A stretch of 64,000 bases of DNA from Rhizobium sp. Root708 (GTDB lineage Bacteria > Pseudomonadota > Alphaproteobacteria > Rhizobiales > Rhizobiaceae), in assembly GCF_001429725.1 (NCBI RefSeq), contig NZ_LMHV01000003.1:62001-126000 (forward strand), in the 5' to 3' direction. Shown here piece by piece: positions 43,559 through 52,438 of the stretch (the stretch's first letter is position 1; the number at the start of each line of letters is the position of its first letter). The position numbers and the translations under genes were made by a program. A model generated the notes under the pieces. The model was not told the origin of the DNA, searched no databases, and saw only the letters and a program-made list of their open reading frames with translations.

Positions 43559-44350
43559 TCACCGCTCGACGTGGCACCATGCCGCGAGGAGCGGCCGCGC
43601 CGTGCAACGCATCGCCACGTTATGGCCCGCGTCGTTGAAGAAGATGGATCCGACCGATCCGCGCTGCCAGCCCTTGTCGTCGCAGGAGAATTCGCAATCC
43701 GACAGCGCGAGAAACACCCTCGAACGGTACTGGATATGATCAGGGAAACGAGTGTAAGGCGCCATGATCGTTAGGCCGAGAGCGACGTCGTCCCGTTCTT
43801 CGACGCCCGAGGCCCCTGCCACCACGGCATGCGCGTGCGTGTGCTCGATATTCAGGCTTGCGAACGGCCCCGTCTTGCTGGCAACCCATTCCAGGCTCTT
43901 GGCAAGATCGCCGATCGCGGCCGCGACTTCCGCAAAGGACGGCCCCTTCTGCGACAGGTGGCGAAGCGCAAACTGCATCTGGCTCGCCAGCGGCATGACC
44001 GTAACGGGCTTGTTGGCGACAGCGCCGGGCTCCTGGAGACGGTGGAATACCTTGCCGGCGACGAACTTCTCCATCATCGGCGTGCTGTCCGACAGCATGA
44101 TATTTCCCAAGGCACCGATCAGGCGCTGAACGGCAACCGGCCTGCTCGCACGGCGAACGGAATAATCCCCCTGGGTGGCTCTCGTTCCGCGATGCAGAAG
44201 AAGGTCTGCCTCCCGTCTCAGCCGGGATTTCAAGCTCGCCACGGACGACTCCTTTGTTACCGCGCGCAGATCACTTATCGCGACGCGACCAAAAAGGAAA
44301 CGGTGATCGCGTGGTTTCGGTATCTCAGATAGAAGCCTGCAGATCGGCAT
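43559..44350 (-). CDS. DMSP-lyase-like cupin protein lacking the usual metal ligands
   Basis: The 263-residue protein ends in a cupin domain (about 165-263) whose frame resembles the dimethylsulfoniopropionate-lyase family: GPFASLNIEHTHAHAVVAG, DDVALGLTIMAPYTRFPDHI, KGWQRGSVGSIFFNDAGHNV, AMRCTARPLLAAWCHV. In that family the segment after the PDH triplet reads roughly HHHPAEEIY and a later His precedes AMR; here residues 202-209 are FPDHIQYR and the His-Ala-Met is Val-Ala-Met, so several metal ligands are absent. It may be a regulatory or structural relative instead of a lyase. The N-terminal 150 residues are helical. No clear ribosome-binding site at the chosen start, so the true start could be internal. 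Confidence 0.65.
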   Translation of the reverse strand: MPICRLLSEIPKPRDHRFLFGRVAISDLRAVTKESSVASLKSRLRREADLLLHRGTRATQGDYSVRRASRPVAVQRLIGALGNIMLSDSTPMMEKFVAGKVFHRLQEPGAVANKPVTVMPLASQMQFALRHLSQKGPSFAEVAAAIGDLAKSLEWVASKTGPFASLNIEHTHAHAVVAGASGVEERDDVALGLTIMAPYTRFPDHIQYRSRVFLALSDCEFSCDDKGWQRGSVGSIFFNDAGHNVAMRCTARPLLAAWCHVER

Positions 44351-44532
44351 GGCAAAAATCGGCCCGAGCAGACCAACTTCATGGTGATAGTCTCAAGCAA
44401 GGGCGGAGAGATGCTCTGACATGAAATTCGCGCCACTTGCTAATGCCAGCAACCGATCCCTCTTTCGGGTCGATGGCAGAACACGTCCATCGACCGGTTT
44501 ATCCCAGCTTATACATTTACGCGCCCGTTCGT

Positions 44533-45309
44533 TCATGCAGTTCGGGGCACCCTGAGATACCGTATCGTCGCATAGACGACAGTCGCTATGATAGCGACTA
44601 GAAAGCCAATGCTGGTGGTTACGGTACCGAGGCCTAGACCACCATACTCCCTGGGCTGTGAGAGGAGGTCGCCGAATGACGCTCCAAGCGGTCGGGTCAA
44701 GATATAGGCCAGCCAGAAGGCGGTGATCGCATCGAGCCTGGTCTTATAGTAGCCAAGCGCGATGACCGCGATGAGGCCACCGAAGAGCAGACCGGTGTTG
44801 AGGTAACCGAGGTCGAACTTCTCCGCCACCTGGTCGCCGACCGAGGTACCGAGCGCAAAGGTGAACAGGATCGCTAGCCAGTAGAAGCCTTCGCGGCGGG
44901 CGGTGAAAATCGAGTGGATCGACAAGGTCCCTTCGACGCCGTGCCAGATGGCGAAGGTCGCAGCGAGAGCGATGGTAAAGCCTACCGTCGTCGTCATGAG
45001 CGAAACGCCGAAATTGTCGACTAGATTGTCGGTTACCAAGGTGCCGACGACGCTTATCAGCACGACGGTTAGCCAATAGGACCACGGCACGTAGCGGCCC
45101 TGGTGGAACTGGATCGCCAATGCGCAGAGGAATACTCCTGCCATAAACGCCGAGGTCGCAGTGAGTCCGTAGCCAAGGTTGACGTTGAGGAAGTCGGCGG
45201 CAGTCTCGCCCATGGTCACGGCCAAAAGCTTGATCAGCCAGAAGTCGACCGTGACCTCGGGAACACGACTGGCGGGTTGGTCGAAAGTGGTGGGTGACCA
45301 GTTGTTCAT
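44533..45309 (-). CDS. COG4705-type membrane protein
   Basis: The 258-residue protein has about eight membrane spans and the repeated signature of COG4705 proteins: VPEVTVDFWLIKLLAVTMGE near residue 15, then TADFLN-like elements that recur in diverged form (VGTLVTDNLVDNFGVSLMTT, LGTSVGDQVAEKFDLGYLNT, LGASFGDLLSQPREYGGLGL). Each unit joins a G-(T/A)-x-x-D motif to a following span. Function is not established. AGGAG precedes ATG 45309 (an upstream in-frame ATG at 45330 is less likely). It is the last gene of a unit with a small periplasmic protein and a two-component system, so it is likely a regulated output. Confidence 0.85.
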   Translation of the reverse strand: MNNWSPTTFDQPASRVPEVTVDFWLIKLLAVTMGETAADFLNVNLGYGLTATSAFMAGVFLCALAIQFHQGRYVPWSYWLTVVLISVVGTLVTDNLVDNFGVSLMTTTVGFTIALAATFAIWHGVEGTLSIHSIFTARREGFYWLAILFTFALGTSVGDQVAEKFDLGYLNTGLLFGGLIAVIALGYYKTRLDAITAFWLAYILTRPLGASFGDLLSQPREYGGLGLGTVTTSIGFLVAIIATVVYATIRYLRVPRTA

Positions 45310-45340
45310 TGGGGCGTCTCCTAAGGTCACGTCGGTGCAG

Positions 45341-45601
45341 TTATTTGCCGAGGAGCTTCATGGCGTCGCCGACGAACTGGTCGGCCCGCTTGTCGTCATC
45401 TGCATTGCAGCGCTCGACGGCCTTGGCTTCCAGCTCGTCAGCCTTCTTCATCACGTCAGCAGAGAGATTGGCCGTCGCCTTGGCGGCCCGGTATTCCTTC
45501 AGTGCATCTTCACAGGGCTGGTTGGCCGCATAAGCCTGAACGGCAAAGGCGGCAGAGCCGAGCATGAGGGCGGCGAGGAAGAGGTTGGCAGTACGCTTCA
45601 T
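45341..45601 (-). CDS. Small secreted two-cysteine helical protein
   Basis: The 86-residue precursor has a signal peptide (MKRTANLFLAALMLGSAAFA, cleavage likely after AYA near residue 25). The mature part is charged and helical with two cysteines, C30 in NQPCED and C64-66 in VERCNADD, spaced for an intramolecular disulfide joining two helices. GGAG precedes the ATG at 45601. It lies 31 bp upstream of the COG4705 gene and 86 bp downstream of the histidine kinase gene. No family recognised; a periplasmic sensor accessory or metal/ligand buffer is speculation. Confidence 0.8.
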   Translation of the reverse strand: MKRTANLFLAALMLGSAAFAVQAYAANQPCEDALKEYRAAKATANLSADVMKKADELEAKAVERCNADDDKRADQFVGDAMKLLGK

Positions 45602-45687
45602 CTGTTTGTCTCCAATCGTGTGGTGGCACCCACCGGGTACCGTCACACCATTGCCGACGAGACTTAGGAGAAACTTAGAAGGGGGAA

Positions 45688-46989
45688 TCAGGCTAGCGGG
45701 AAGGAAAGTGCCACCCTGAGGCCGGAACCATCGGGAGCCTCAGTCAGCCGGATCGTACCGCCGTAGCGACCGACAAGATTGCGTGCGATGGCGAGACCGA
45801 GGCCGGTCCCGTCGGACGTTGAGCTATCAACGCGGAAGAAGCGGTCGAAGACGCGTTCCCTAAGTTGATCGGGAATGCCGGGACCATCATCGGTCACGGT
45901 GACGATAGCGCTTAGGTTGTCGGTCTTGACTGCGAGGTCGACCTGACCGCCCTCCGGCGTGTAGCGCAGGGCATTGTCCACCACGACATCGAGAATGGCC
46001 GCCAGTTCGACCGGATCGATCCGAACCGAACAAGTGCCTGACTGCATTAGCCCCAGGTCAATACGCTTGGCATCAGCCGCGACCAAGAACCGCCCAAGGC
46101 AGTCTTTGACTGCATCCAACAGCTTCGCGGGCGGAAATACGACGCCGACCCCGTCAGCACTTTCACTTCGGGCCAGCCCAAGCAGTTGGGTCGCCACCTG
46201 CTTGGCACGGCGAACCCCGGCTTCGAGCTCGGCAATAGCCGCGTCCCGTTCCTGCAAACCTGTTGCTTGCTTCAGATTGCTGATCTGGAGCGAGAGAGCG
46301 GTCACCGGCGTACGAAGCTCGTGCGCCGCATCGGCAAGAAAGGCCCGCTGTTGCTCAAGCGTAGCCTTCACGCGGTCAAAGGCGCTGTTGATGGCGGTCA
46401 CCAATGGCCGCACCTCAAGTGGCGCATCCTCTACGGCAAGAGGTTCCGTATCTTCGACAGCCCGCGCCTCAACTCTCGTGGCGATGACCTGCAGCCGCTG
46501 CATGATCGCGCCGACCAGCCAGTAGCCAACGATCCACGAGAGCGGGATGGCGAGCAGGAAAGGCCATGCGCTGTTCCAGGCAGCAGCCGCCGCTAGTTCA
46601 TCGCGTTCGGCTGTGCGTTGGGCTATCAAGACCGTTCGCTCCGGCCGGACGTCGGCGTAGAGCCGCCACTCGACATCGCCGCTGCTGAATGTCGAAAAGC
46701 CAGGCATGGTCGGTTCCGGGAAATTCACGGAGAGATCATTGGTAATCGGTGGCTGTCCGTCCTGAGGAATGATCCGAAGCGCAACCACCTCGTCGCTCGA
46801 CGCTGCTGCCGACTTCATAGGTGTGACGCTGCTGCCATCCCCAACAACATGCGCTATTTGCTGGAGTTGGAAGTCGAGGATGCCCCACGCTTCATTACGG
46901 GCGCTGTAATACGAAAAGGCCGCTGCAAAGGCCGCCAGCGCCGTCAGGAGGGCTGAGAAGACCAGGATGAAAGTGCGGCGGAGTGACAT
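45688..46989 (-). CDS. Membrane histidine kinase (QseC/TctE-like)
   Basis: The 433-residue kinase has two membrane spans (about 9-28 and 150-170) around a periplasmic domain of about 120 residues, a HAMP region, an H-box FLADAAHELRTPVTALSLQI, N-box VDNALRYTPEGGQV, G1 VTDDGPGIP and G2 DGTGLGLAIARNLVGRYGG. All catalytic motifs are kept. Its gene starts 2 bp after the response-regulator gene, so the two are coupled. The signal is unknown; the downstream periplasmic protein is a candidate interactor. Confidence 0.93.
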   Translation of the reverse strand: MSLRRTFILVFSALLTALAAFAAAFSYYSARNEAWGILDFQLQQIAHVVGDGSSVTPMKSAAASSDEVVALRIIPQDGQPPITNDLSVNFPEPTMPGFSTFSSGDVEWRLYADVRPERTVLIAQRTAERDELAAAAAWNSAWPFLLAIPLSWIVGYWLVGAIMQRLQVIATRVEARAVEDTEPLAVEDAPLEVRPLVTAINSAFDRVKATLEQQRAFLADAAHELRTPVTALSLQISNLKQATGLQERDAAIAELEAGVRRAKQVATQLLGLARSESADGVGVVFPPAKLLDAVKDCLGRFLVAADAKRIDLGLMQSGTCSVRIDPVELAAILDVVVDNALRYTPEGGQVDLAVKTDNLSAIVTVTDDGPGIPDQLRERVFDRFFRVDSSTSDGTGLGLAIARNLVGRYGGTIRLTEAPDGSGLRVALSFPLA

Positions 46990-46991
46990 GA

Positions 46992-47651
46992 TTAGGCCTT
47001 CGGTATCGTCCAGCCAGCGCCTCGGATATTGCGGATGATATCCTTGTGGAAGCGCTTGCGTATGTAATGGATGAGCACCTCGATCGCATTGCTTTCGACC
47101 TCCTCTCCCCAGCCGTAAATGCGTTCTTCAAGCTGGTTGCGTGACAGTATCACGCCTGGCCGTTCCGCCAGCGCCGCCAGCAACGCGAATTCGCGGGCGG
47201 GGAGCGTATCGGTCGCCTCACGAAAAGTCACCGCATGGGTAGCGAGATCGAGCGTTACCTCGCCCGCCTCAACGAGCGACTGCGCATGACCCGCTCTGCG
47301 ACGGACGACGGCACGGATACGAGCCATCAGTTCATCGAATTCGAACGGCTTCAGGATGTAATCGTCAGCTCCAAGATCGAGACCTTTTATCCGGCTGCAG
47401 AGATCGTCCCGGGCAGTGACAATAAGGACAGGTATGCCCTGGCCGTTTCGACGGAGACTTTCCAGCACTTGCATTCCATCAGCTTTTGGCAAGCCAAGAT
47501 CGAGAAGAACGACGGCGTATTCGGCAAGATCGATAGCTTCAAGCGCTGCTGGGCCGTCCTTCACCCAGTCTAAAGATACTGCATGCCGCTCAAATCCTTT
47601 CAGGAGAGCATCTGCAATCATCCGGTCATCTTCAACGAGCAATAGACGCAT
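46992..47651 (-). CDS. OmpR-family response regulator (QseB-like)
   Basis: The 219-residue regulator has a receiver domain (LLVEDDRMIADALLKGFERH, phosphoacceptor D51 in VLLDLGLPKADGM, K in DDYILKPFEFDEL) and a winged-helix DNA-binding domain (LPAREFALLAALAERPGVIL, NAIEVLIHYIRKRFHKDIIR, IRGAGWTI). First gene of the unit with the histidine kinase, the small periplasmic protein and the COG4705 protein. The sequence right of the start (to 47831) should contain its promoter; I found no clear direct-repeat operator there. Confidence 0.93.
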   Translation of the reverse strand: MRLLLVEDDRMIADALLKGFERHAVSLDWVKDGPAALEAIDLAEYAVVLLDLGLPKADGMQVLESLRRNGQGIPVLIVTARDDLCSRIKGLDLGADDYILKPFEFDELMARIRAVVRRRAGHAQSLVEAGEVTLDLATHAVTFREATDTLPAREFALLAALAERPGVILSRNQLEERIYGWGEEVESNAIEVLIHYIRKRFHKDIIRNIRGAGWTIPKA

Positions 47652-47831
47652 CGATGCTCTAAATCTTGGGTTTATCAGCGTGGCGACGCGGTAATGCGTA
47701 GTCCATCAGTGTGTTTTAAGAGATTGCTCAAATTCCGCAATGGGCCGGTAGCCGACATCGATAGTCGATGGCTTTGCGCCAACTCCATACGTTCAAGCAA
47801 TAAGACGGAACGCAGGCACCGCCACCAAACA

Positions 47832-47860
47832 GGAAAGGCGGAGCAATGCTCCGCCTTTCC
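47832..47860 (-). terminator. Hairpin after the RND permease gene
   Basis: GGAAAGGCGGAGC and GCTCCGCCTTTCC form a perfect 13-bp stem with a three-base loop (47832-47844 and 47848-47860). Read leftwards it is followed by TGTTTGG, a weak U-tract, 22 bp after the permease stop. Confidence 0.75.
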
Positions 47861-47882
47861 ACGTCTCGCCGCTGAATGGGGG

Positions 47883-50800
47883 TTATTCGGCGGCGAGTCG
47901 GATGATTTCGGCTTCTTCCTCGTCGTGCTCGTGTTCCTTGTGCTGGATCAGCGGGCGGTTGCCCGACAGCTTGCGGACCAGCACGTAGAAGACGGGCGTC
48001 ATGAAGATGCCGAAGAAGGTGACGCCGATCATGCCCGAGAAGACCGCGACACCCATGGCCGCACGCATCTCGGCACCGGCACCGGTGGAGACCACCAGCG
48101 GCACGACGCCCATGATGAACGCCATCGACGTCATCAGGATCGGGCGCAGACGCAGGCGACTTGCCTCGATGGCAGCCTGAGCCGGAGTCCGTCCTTCGAA
48201 TTCCAGCTCGCGGGCGAATTCCACAATCAGGATCGCGTTCTTCGCCGAGAGGCCGACAAGGACCACCAGACCGATCTGCGTGAAGATGTTGTTGTCTCCA
48301 CCGGTCAGCCAGATGCCTGTCAACGCGGCCAGCACGCCCATCGGCACGATCATGATGATCGCGATCGGAAGTGCGAGGCTCTCATACTGTGCAGCGAGCA
48401 CGAGGAAGACAAGCAGCAGTGCCAGCGGGAAGACGACCACGCCGGAGTTGCCCGCCAGGATCTGCTGATAGGTCAGATCCGTCCATTCGAAGCTGATTCC
48501 CTTCGGCAAGGTCTCTTCGGCGATCTTTTCGATCGCTGCCTGAGCCTGGCCGGAGGAGAAGCCCGGAGCAGGACCGCCGTTGATATCGGCGGAGAGGAAA
48601 CCGTTATAACGGTTGGTCCGCTCCGGCCCGGTTGTCGCGTTCACCTTCAGGAGCGCAGACAGCGGGATCATCTGGCCCGATGCCGAACGAACCTTCAGCT
48701 TGCCGATATCCTCGGGCTGTGCCCGGAACTTGGCGTCGGCCTGGACGCGCACGCTGTAGGTGCGGCCGAAGGCATTGAAGTCGTTGACATAGAGCGAACC
48801 GAGATAGATCTGCAGCGTCTCGAAAACGTCGGTTACCGGGACGCCAAGCTGTTCCGCCTTCTCACGGTCGAGATCGGCATAGAGCTGCGGAACATTGATC
48901 TGGTAGGCCGAGAAGATGCCTGTCAGTTCAGGCGTCTGGTAGGCCTTGGCGATCATCGCCTTGTTGGCCTCGTCGAGCACCTGATAGCCGAGACCGGCAC
49001 GGTCTTCGAGCTGCATCTTGAAGCCGCCCGTCGTGCCGAGACCATTGACCGGCGGCGGCGGGAACATCGCGATGAAGGCATCCTGGATCGCCCCGAACTT
49101 CTGGTTCAGGGACATGGCGATCGCACCGCCCGAAAGCGACGGCGACTTGCGCTCCTCGAAATCCTTCAGCGTCACGAAGACGATGCCGGCGTTCGAGGAG
49201 TTGGTGAAGCCGTTGATCGACAGACCAGGGAAGGCAATCGCATGCGCGACGCCAGGCTCGGCCATGGCGATGTCGCTCATCCGCTTGATGACGTCTTCGG
49301 TTCGGTCAAGGCTGGCGGCATCCGGCAACTGGGCAAAGCCGATCAGATACTGCTTGTCCTGCGCCGGCACGAAACCACCCGGCACCGCGTTGAAGAGCCC
49401 GTAGGTCGCGCCTGCCAGCACCACATAGACAAGCATGACGATGCTTTTGCGCGACAGCAGACCGCCGACGCCCTTGCCGTAGCCCCGCGAACCGGCGCCG
49501 AAGGCCTTGTTGAAGCCACGGAAGAACCAGCCGAATGCGGCGTCCATGGCGCGGGTCAGCCAGTCACGCTTGGCGTGATGATCCTGCAGCAGCAGCGAAG
49601 CCAGAGCAGGAGACAGCGTCAGCGAGTTGAAGGCCGAAATGACGGTCGAGATCGCAATCGTCAGCGCGAACTGGCGATAGAACTGTCCAGACAGACCAGA
49701 GATGAAGGCGAGCGGCACGAAAACCGCGACGAGCACCAGCGCGATCGCGATGATCGGGCCAGACACTTCCTTCATGGCCTTGTAGGTGGCAGCCCGCGGG
49801 CTGAGACCATTCTCGATGTTTCGCTCGACGTTTTCGACAACGACGATCGCGTCATCCACCACGATACCGATCGCCAGCACGAGGCCGAATAGGCTGAGCG
49901 CGTTGATCGAGAAGCCGAAGACATACATCACCGCGAACGTACCGATGATCGAAACCGGAACGGCAATCAGCGGGATGATCGAGGCGCGCCATGTCTGCAG
50001 GAACAGAATGACGACGATGACGACGAGCGCGATGGCTTCGAGCAGCGTGTCGACGACCTTCTCGATCGACGAACGAACGAACTTCGTCGTGTCATAGACG
50101 ATCTCGTAGCTCACGCCGTCAGGCATGCCGGCCTTGAGCTCTTCCATCGTCTTCTGGACTTCGTCCGAGATGGTAATGGCGTTCGAACCCGGGGACTGGA
50201 AGACCGGGATGGCGACCGCCGGCTTGCCGTCGAGGATCGAGCGCAGCGAGTAATCAGCAGCGCCGAGCTCGATGCGGGCAACGTCGCGCAGGCGGGTGAT
50301 CTCGCCGTTGGTGCCTGTTTTGACGATGATGTTGCCGAACTGCTCGGGCGTCTGCAGACGGCCCTGCGCATTGACGTTCAGCTGCAGGTCAACACCCGAC
50401 AGGCTCGGCGAAGCGCCGATGGTGCCGGCTGCGGCCTGCACGTTCTGGCCGCGGATCGCATTGGTGACATCGCTGGCGGCAAGGCCATGCTCGGCAGCCT
50501 TCTGCGGGTCGATCCAGACACGCATCGAGTAGTCGCCCGAGCCGAACACCTGCACCTGGCCGACGCCATCGATACGCGCCAGCCGATCCTTGATGTTGAG
50601 GACGCCGTAGTTGCGCAGATAGGTGATGTCGTAGCGGTTGTCAGGCGAGATCAGGTTCACGACCATCATCAGGTCGGGAGAGCTCTTGACCGTCGTGATG
50701 CCAATGGTCTTCACCTCTTCCGGCATACGCGGCTCGGCCTGCGAGACGCGGTTCTGAACCAGCTGTTGTGCCTTGTCAGGGTCGGTGCCAAGCTTGAAGG

Positions 50801-51083
50801 TGACCGTCAGCGTCATGACGCCGTCGGATGTCGCCTGGCTGGACATGTAGAGCATGCCCTCGACGCCGTTGATCTGCTCTTCGAGCGGTGTCGCCACTGT
50901 CTGCGCGATGACCTCCGGGTTTGCCCCGGGATAGGTGGCGCGCACGACGATCGATGGCGGAACGACTTCCGGATATTCGGAAATCGGCAGTGAACGCAGG
51001 CCAAGCAGGCCGGCGACCACGATGAGGACCGATAGAACACCGGCGAACACCGGACGGTCGACAAAGAATCTGGAAAAATTCAT
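47883..51083 (-). CDS. RND-family multidrug efflux permease (AcrB/HAE1 type)
   Basis: Inner-membrane proton/drug antiporter of 1066 residues. It starts MNFSRFFVDRPVFAGVLSVL, has the conserved SEYPEVVPPSIVVRATYPGA porter start, the transmembrane-4 proton-relay pair in LVLAIGIVVDDAIVVVENV, the HAE1 signature GLSAKNAILIVEFA in the second half and about twelve membrane spans. The start at 51083 is set by the family; the open frame to 51176 is not coding. It is 123 bp downstream of its membrane-fusion partner. An outer-membrane TolC-like protein is not encoded nearby. Confidence 0.96.
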   Translation of the reverse strand: MNFSRFFVDRPVFAGVLSVLIVVAGLLGLRSLPISEYPEVVPPSIVVRATYPGANPEVIAQTVATPLEEQINGVEGMLYMSSQATSDGVMTLTVTFKLGTDPDKAQQLVQNRVSQAEPRMPEEVKTIGITTVKSSPDLMMVVNLISPDNRYDITYLRNYGVLNIKDRLARIDGVGQVQVFGSGDYSMRVWIDPQKAAEHGLAASDVTNAIRGQNVQAAAGTIGASPSLSGVDLQLNVNAQGRLQTPEQFGNIIVKTGTNGEITRLRDVARIELGAADYSLRSILDGKPAVAIPVFQSPGSNAITISDEVQKTMEELKAGMPDGVSYEIVYDTTKFVRSSIEKVVDTLLEAIALVVIVVILFLQTWRASIIPLIAVPVSIIGTFAVMYVFGFSINALSLFGLVLAIGIVVDDAIVVVENVERNIENGLSPRAATYKAMKEVSGPIIAIALVLVAVFVPLAFISGLSGQFYRQFALTIAISTVISAFNSLTLSPALASLLLQDHHAKRDWLTRAMDAAFGWFFRGFNKAFGAGSRGYGKGVGGLLSRKSIVMLVYVVLAGATYGLFNAVPGGFVPAQDKQYLIGFAQLPDAASLDRTEDVIKRMSDIAMAEPGVAHAIAFPGLSINGFTNSSNAGIVFVTLKDFEERKSPSLSGGAIAMSLNQKFGAIQDAFIAMFPPPPVNGLGTTGGFKMQLEDRAGLGYQVLDEANKAMIAKAYQTPELTGIFSAYQINVPQLYADLDREKAEQLGVPVTDVFETLQIYLGSLYVNDFNAFGRTYSVRVQADAKFRAQPEDIGKLKVRSASGQMIPLSALLKVNATTGPERTNRYNGFLSADINGGPAPGFSSGQAQAAIEKIAEETLPKGISFEWTDLTYQQILAGNSGVVVFPLALLLVFLVLAAQYESLALPIAIIMIVPMGVLAALTGIWLTGGDNNIFTQIGLVVLVGLSAKNAILIVEFARELEFEGRTPAQAAIEASRLRLRPILMTSMAFIMGVVPLVVSTGAGAEMRAAMGVAVFSGMIGVTFFGIFMTPVFYVLVRKLSGNRPLIQHKEHEHDEEEAEIIRLAAE

Positions 51084-51206
51084 TTCAAAGCCCTCTCCGG
51101 GATGAAATTTGGGATGCAACGACCCTCTCCGGCGGTTGGGACGCCGCCGGTGGGTCAGGTAATTTCGGAATTGCACGGAGCGCCGAAGCGCTCCGGATAG
51201 TTCGGC

Positions 51207-52397
51207 TTACTGAGCCGCCGCGACTTTCTCTTCCGCCTGCGGTGCAACCACGGCACCCGGACGGATACGCTGCAGGCCGTTGACGACGATCTTGTCGCCA
51301 ACAGTCAGGCCGCTTTCGACGATACGCTGGCCGTCCGCAGACGGGCCGAGCTGGACCGGCCGGTAGCTGACCTTGTTTTCGGCATCGACAACGAACACGA
51401 ACTTCTTGTCCTGGTCGGTACCGATCGCGCGGTCGCTGATCAGGATCTTGTTCTCGGCCTTCGGCTCGCCCATGCGGACGCGAACGAACTGGCCGGGGAT
51501 GAGCTTGCCGCCAGGATTGTCGAAGACGGCGCGAACGCCGATCGTGCCGCTGGCCGCATCGACCTGATTGTCGATCAGCTGCAGCTTGCCCTTGATCGGC
51601 GTACCCTGGTCGGCCAGCGTACCGACCTCGACCGGGATCTGCTCGACAGCGGGAACGGCGCCATCGCCGGCCGGCAACTCAGCCAGCGCCTTGGTCACCA
51701 TTTCCTCGCTGGCATTGAAGCTTGCATAGATCGGGTCGACCGACACAAGCGTCGTCAGCGCGGAAGACGTGCTGCCTTCGGCAACGAGGTTACCGACGGT
51801 GACCTCGATCTTGCCGACGCGGCCGGCAACCGGCGCGCGGACCTCGGTATAACCGAGTTGAAGCTGGGCCGAGCGAAGGGCCGCCTGAGCGGTGCGAAGA
51901 CCGGCCTGCGCTTCGGTGAAGGCATTCTGCCGCTGGTCGAAATCGCTTTGCGAAATCGTCTTGTTGTCGGAAAGCCTGCGGCCGCGCTCGAGTTCGATCT
52001 GAGCAAGATTGACCTTGGCCTCGGCGGAGGCAGTCTGTCCTTCCGCCTGCGAAACCGCCGCCTGGTAGGGCTCCGGATCGATGGTGAACAGCAGATCGCC
52101 GGCCTTCACCAGCGCACCTTCGCGGAAGTGCACGGACTGGACGGCACCGGCCACGCGTGAACGGACCTGCACGCGGTCGACGGCCTCGAGCCGCCCCGAA
52201 AACTCCTGCCATGTCGTGACGTCACGGCTGGCGACGACGGCAACCGTCACCGGCACAGCGGGAGCCTGCGCAGGTGTGGAAGCCGCCGTTGCAGTCGAGC
52301 TCATCGGCAGTTCGAAAAAGATGGCTGCGGCCGAAACGGACGCAGCAAGGCCCAAGCCGGCGCCCACAAGGGCCCAGCGCTTTTTACTGGACGTCAT
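51207..52397 (-). CDS. RND efflux periplasmic adaptor (AcrA/MexA type)
   Basis: Membrane-fusion protein of 396 residues linking the RND permease to an outer-membrane channel. It has an N-terminal signal/anchor (WALVGAGLGLAASVSAAAIF), a lipoyl half-motif RVQVRSRVAGAVQSVHFREG, a helical hairpin (AKVNLAQIELERGRRLSDNK to AALRSAQLQLGYTEVRAPVA), and a barrel domain IYASFNASEEMVTKALAELP. No lipobox cysteine is evident. It follows the alpha/beta-hydrolase-like gene by 41 bp and precedes the permease gene, so the three probably form one operon controlled by the divergent LysR. Confidence 0.94.
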   Translation of the reverse strand: MTSSKKRWALVGAGLGLAASVSAAAIFFELPMSSTATAASTPAQAPAVPVTVAVVASRDVTTWQEFSGRLEAVDRVQVRSRVAGAVQSVHFREGALVKAGDLLFTIDPEPYQAAVSQAEGQTASAEAKVNLAQIELERGRRLSDNKTISQSDFDQRQNAFTEAQAGLRTAQAALRSAQLQLGYTEVRAPVAGRVGKIEVTVGNLVAEGSTSSALTTLVSVDPIYASFNASEEMVTKALAELPAGDGAVPAVEQIPVEVGTLADQGTPIKGKLQLIDNQVDAASGTIGVRAVFDNPGGKLIPGQFVRVRMGEPKAENKILISDRAIGTDQDKKFVFVVDAENKVSYRPVQLGPSADGQRIVESGLTVGDKIVVNGLQRIRPGAVVAPQAEEKVAAAQ

Positions 52398-52438
52398 TGG
52401 TACTCTCCTTACGGCCCTCTCTCAGTGGCCGAATTCAA

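Noticed and set aside
44468..44495. GGTCGATGG...CCATCGACC inverted repeat downstream of the COG4705 gene
   Set aside because: A 9-bp stem with a 10-base loop and no T-run; too weak to call a terminator or operator.
47694..49892. Plus-strand frame of 732 codons opposite the RND permease
   Set aside because: Composition is His/Arg/Asp-rich antisense sequence, and the minus strand carries a clear RND permease.
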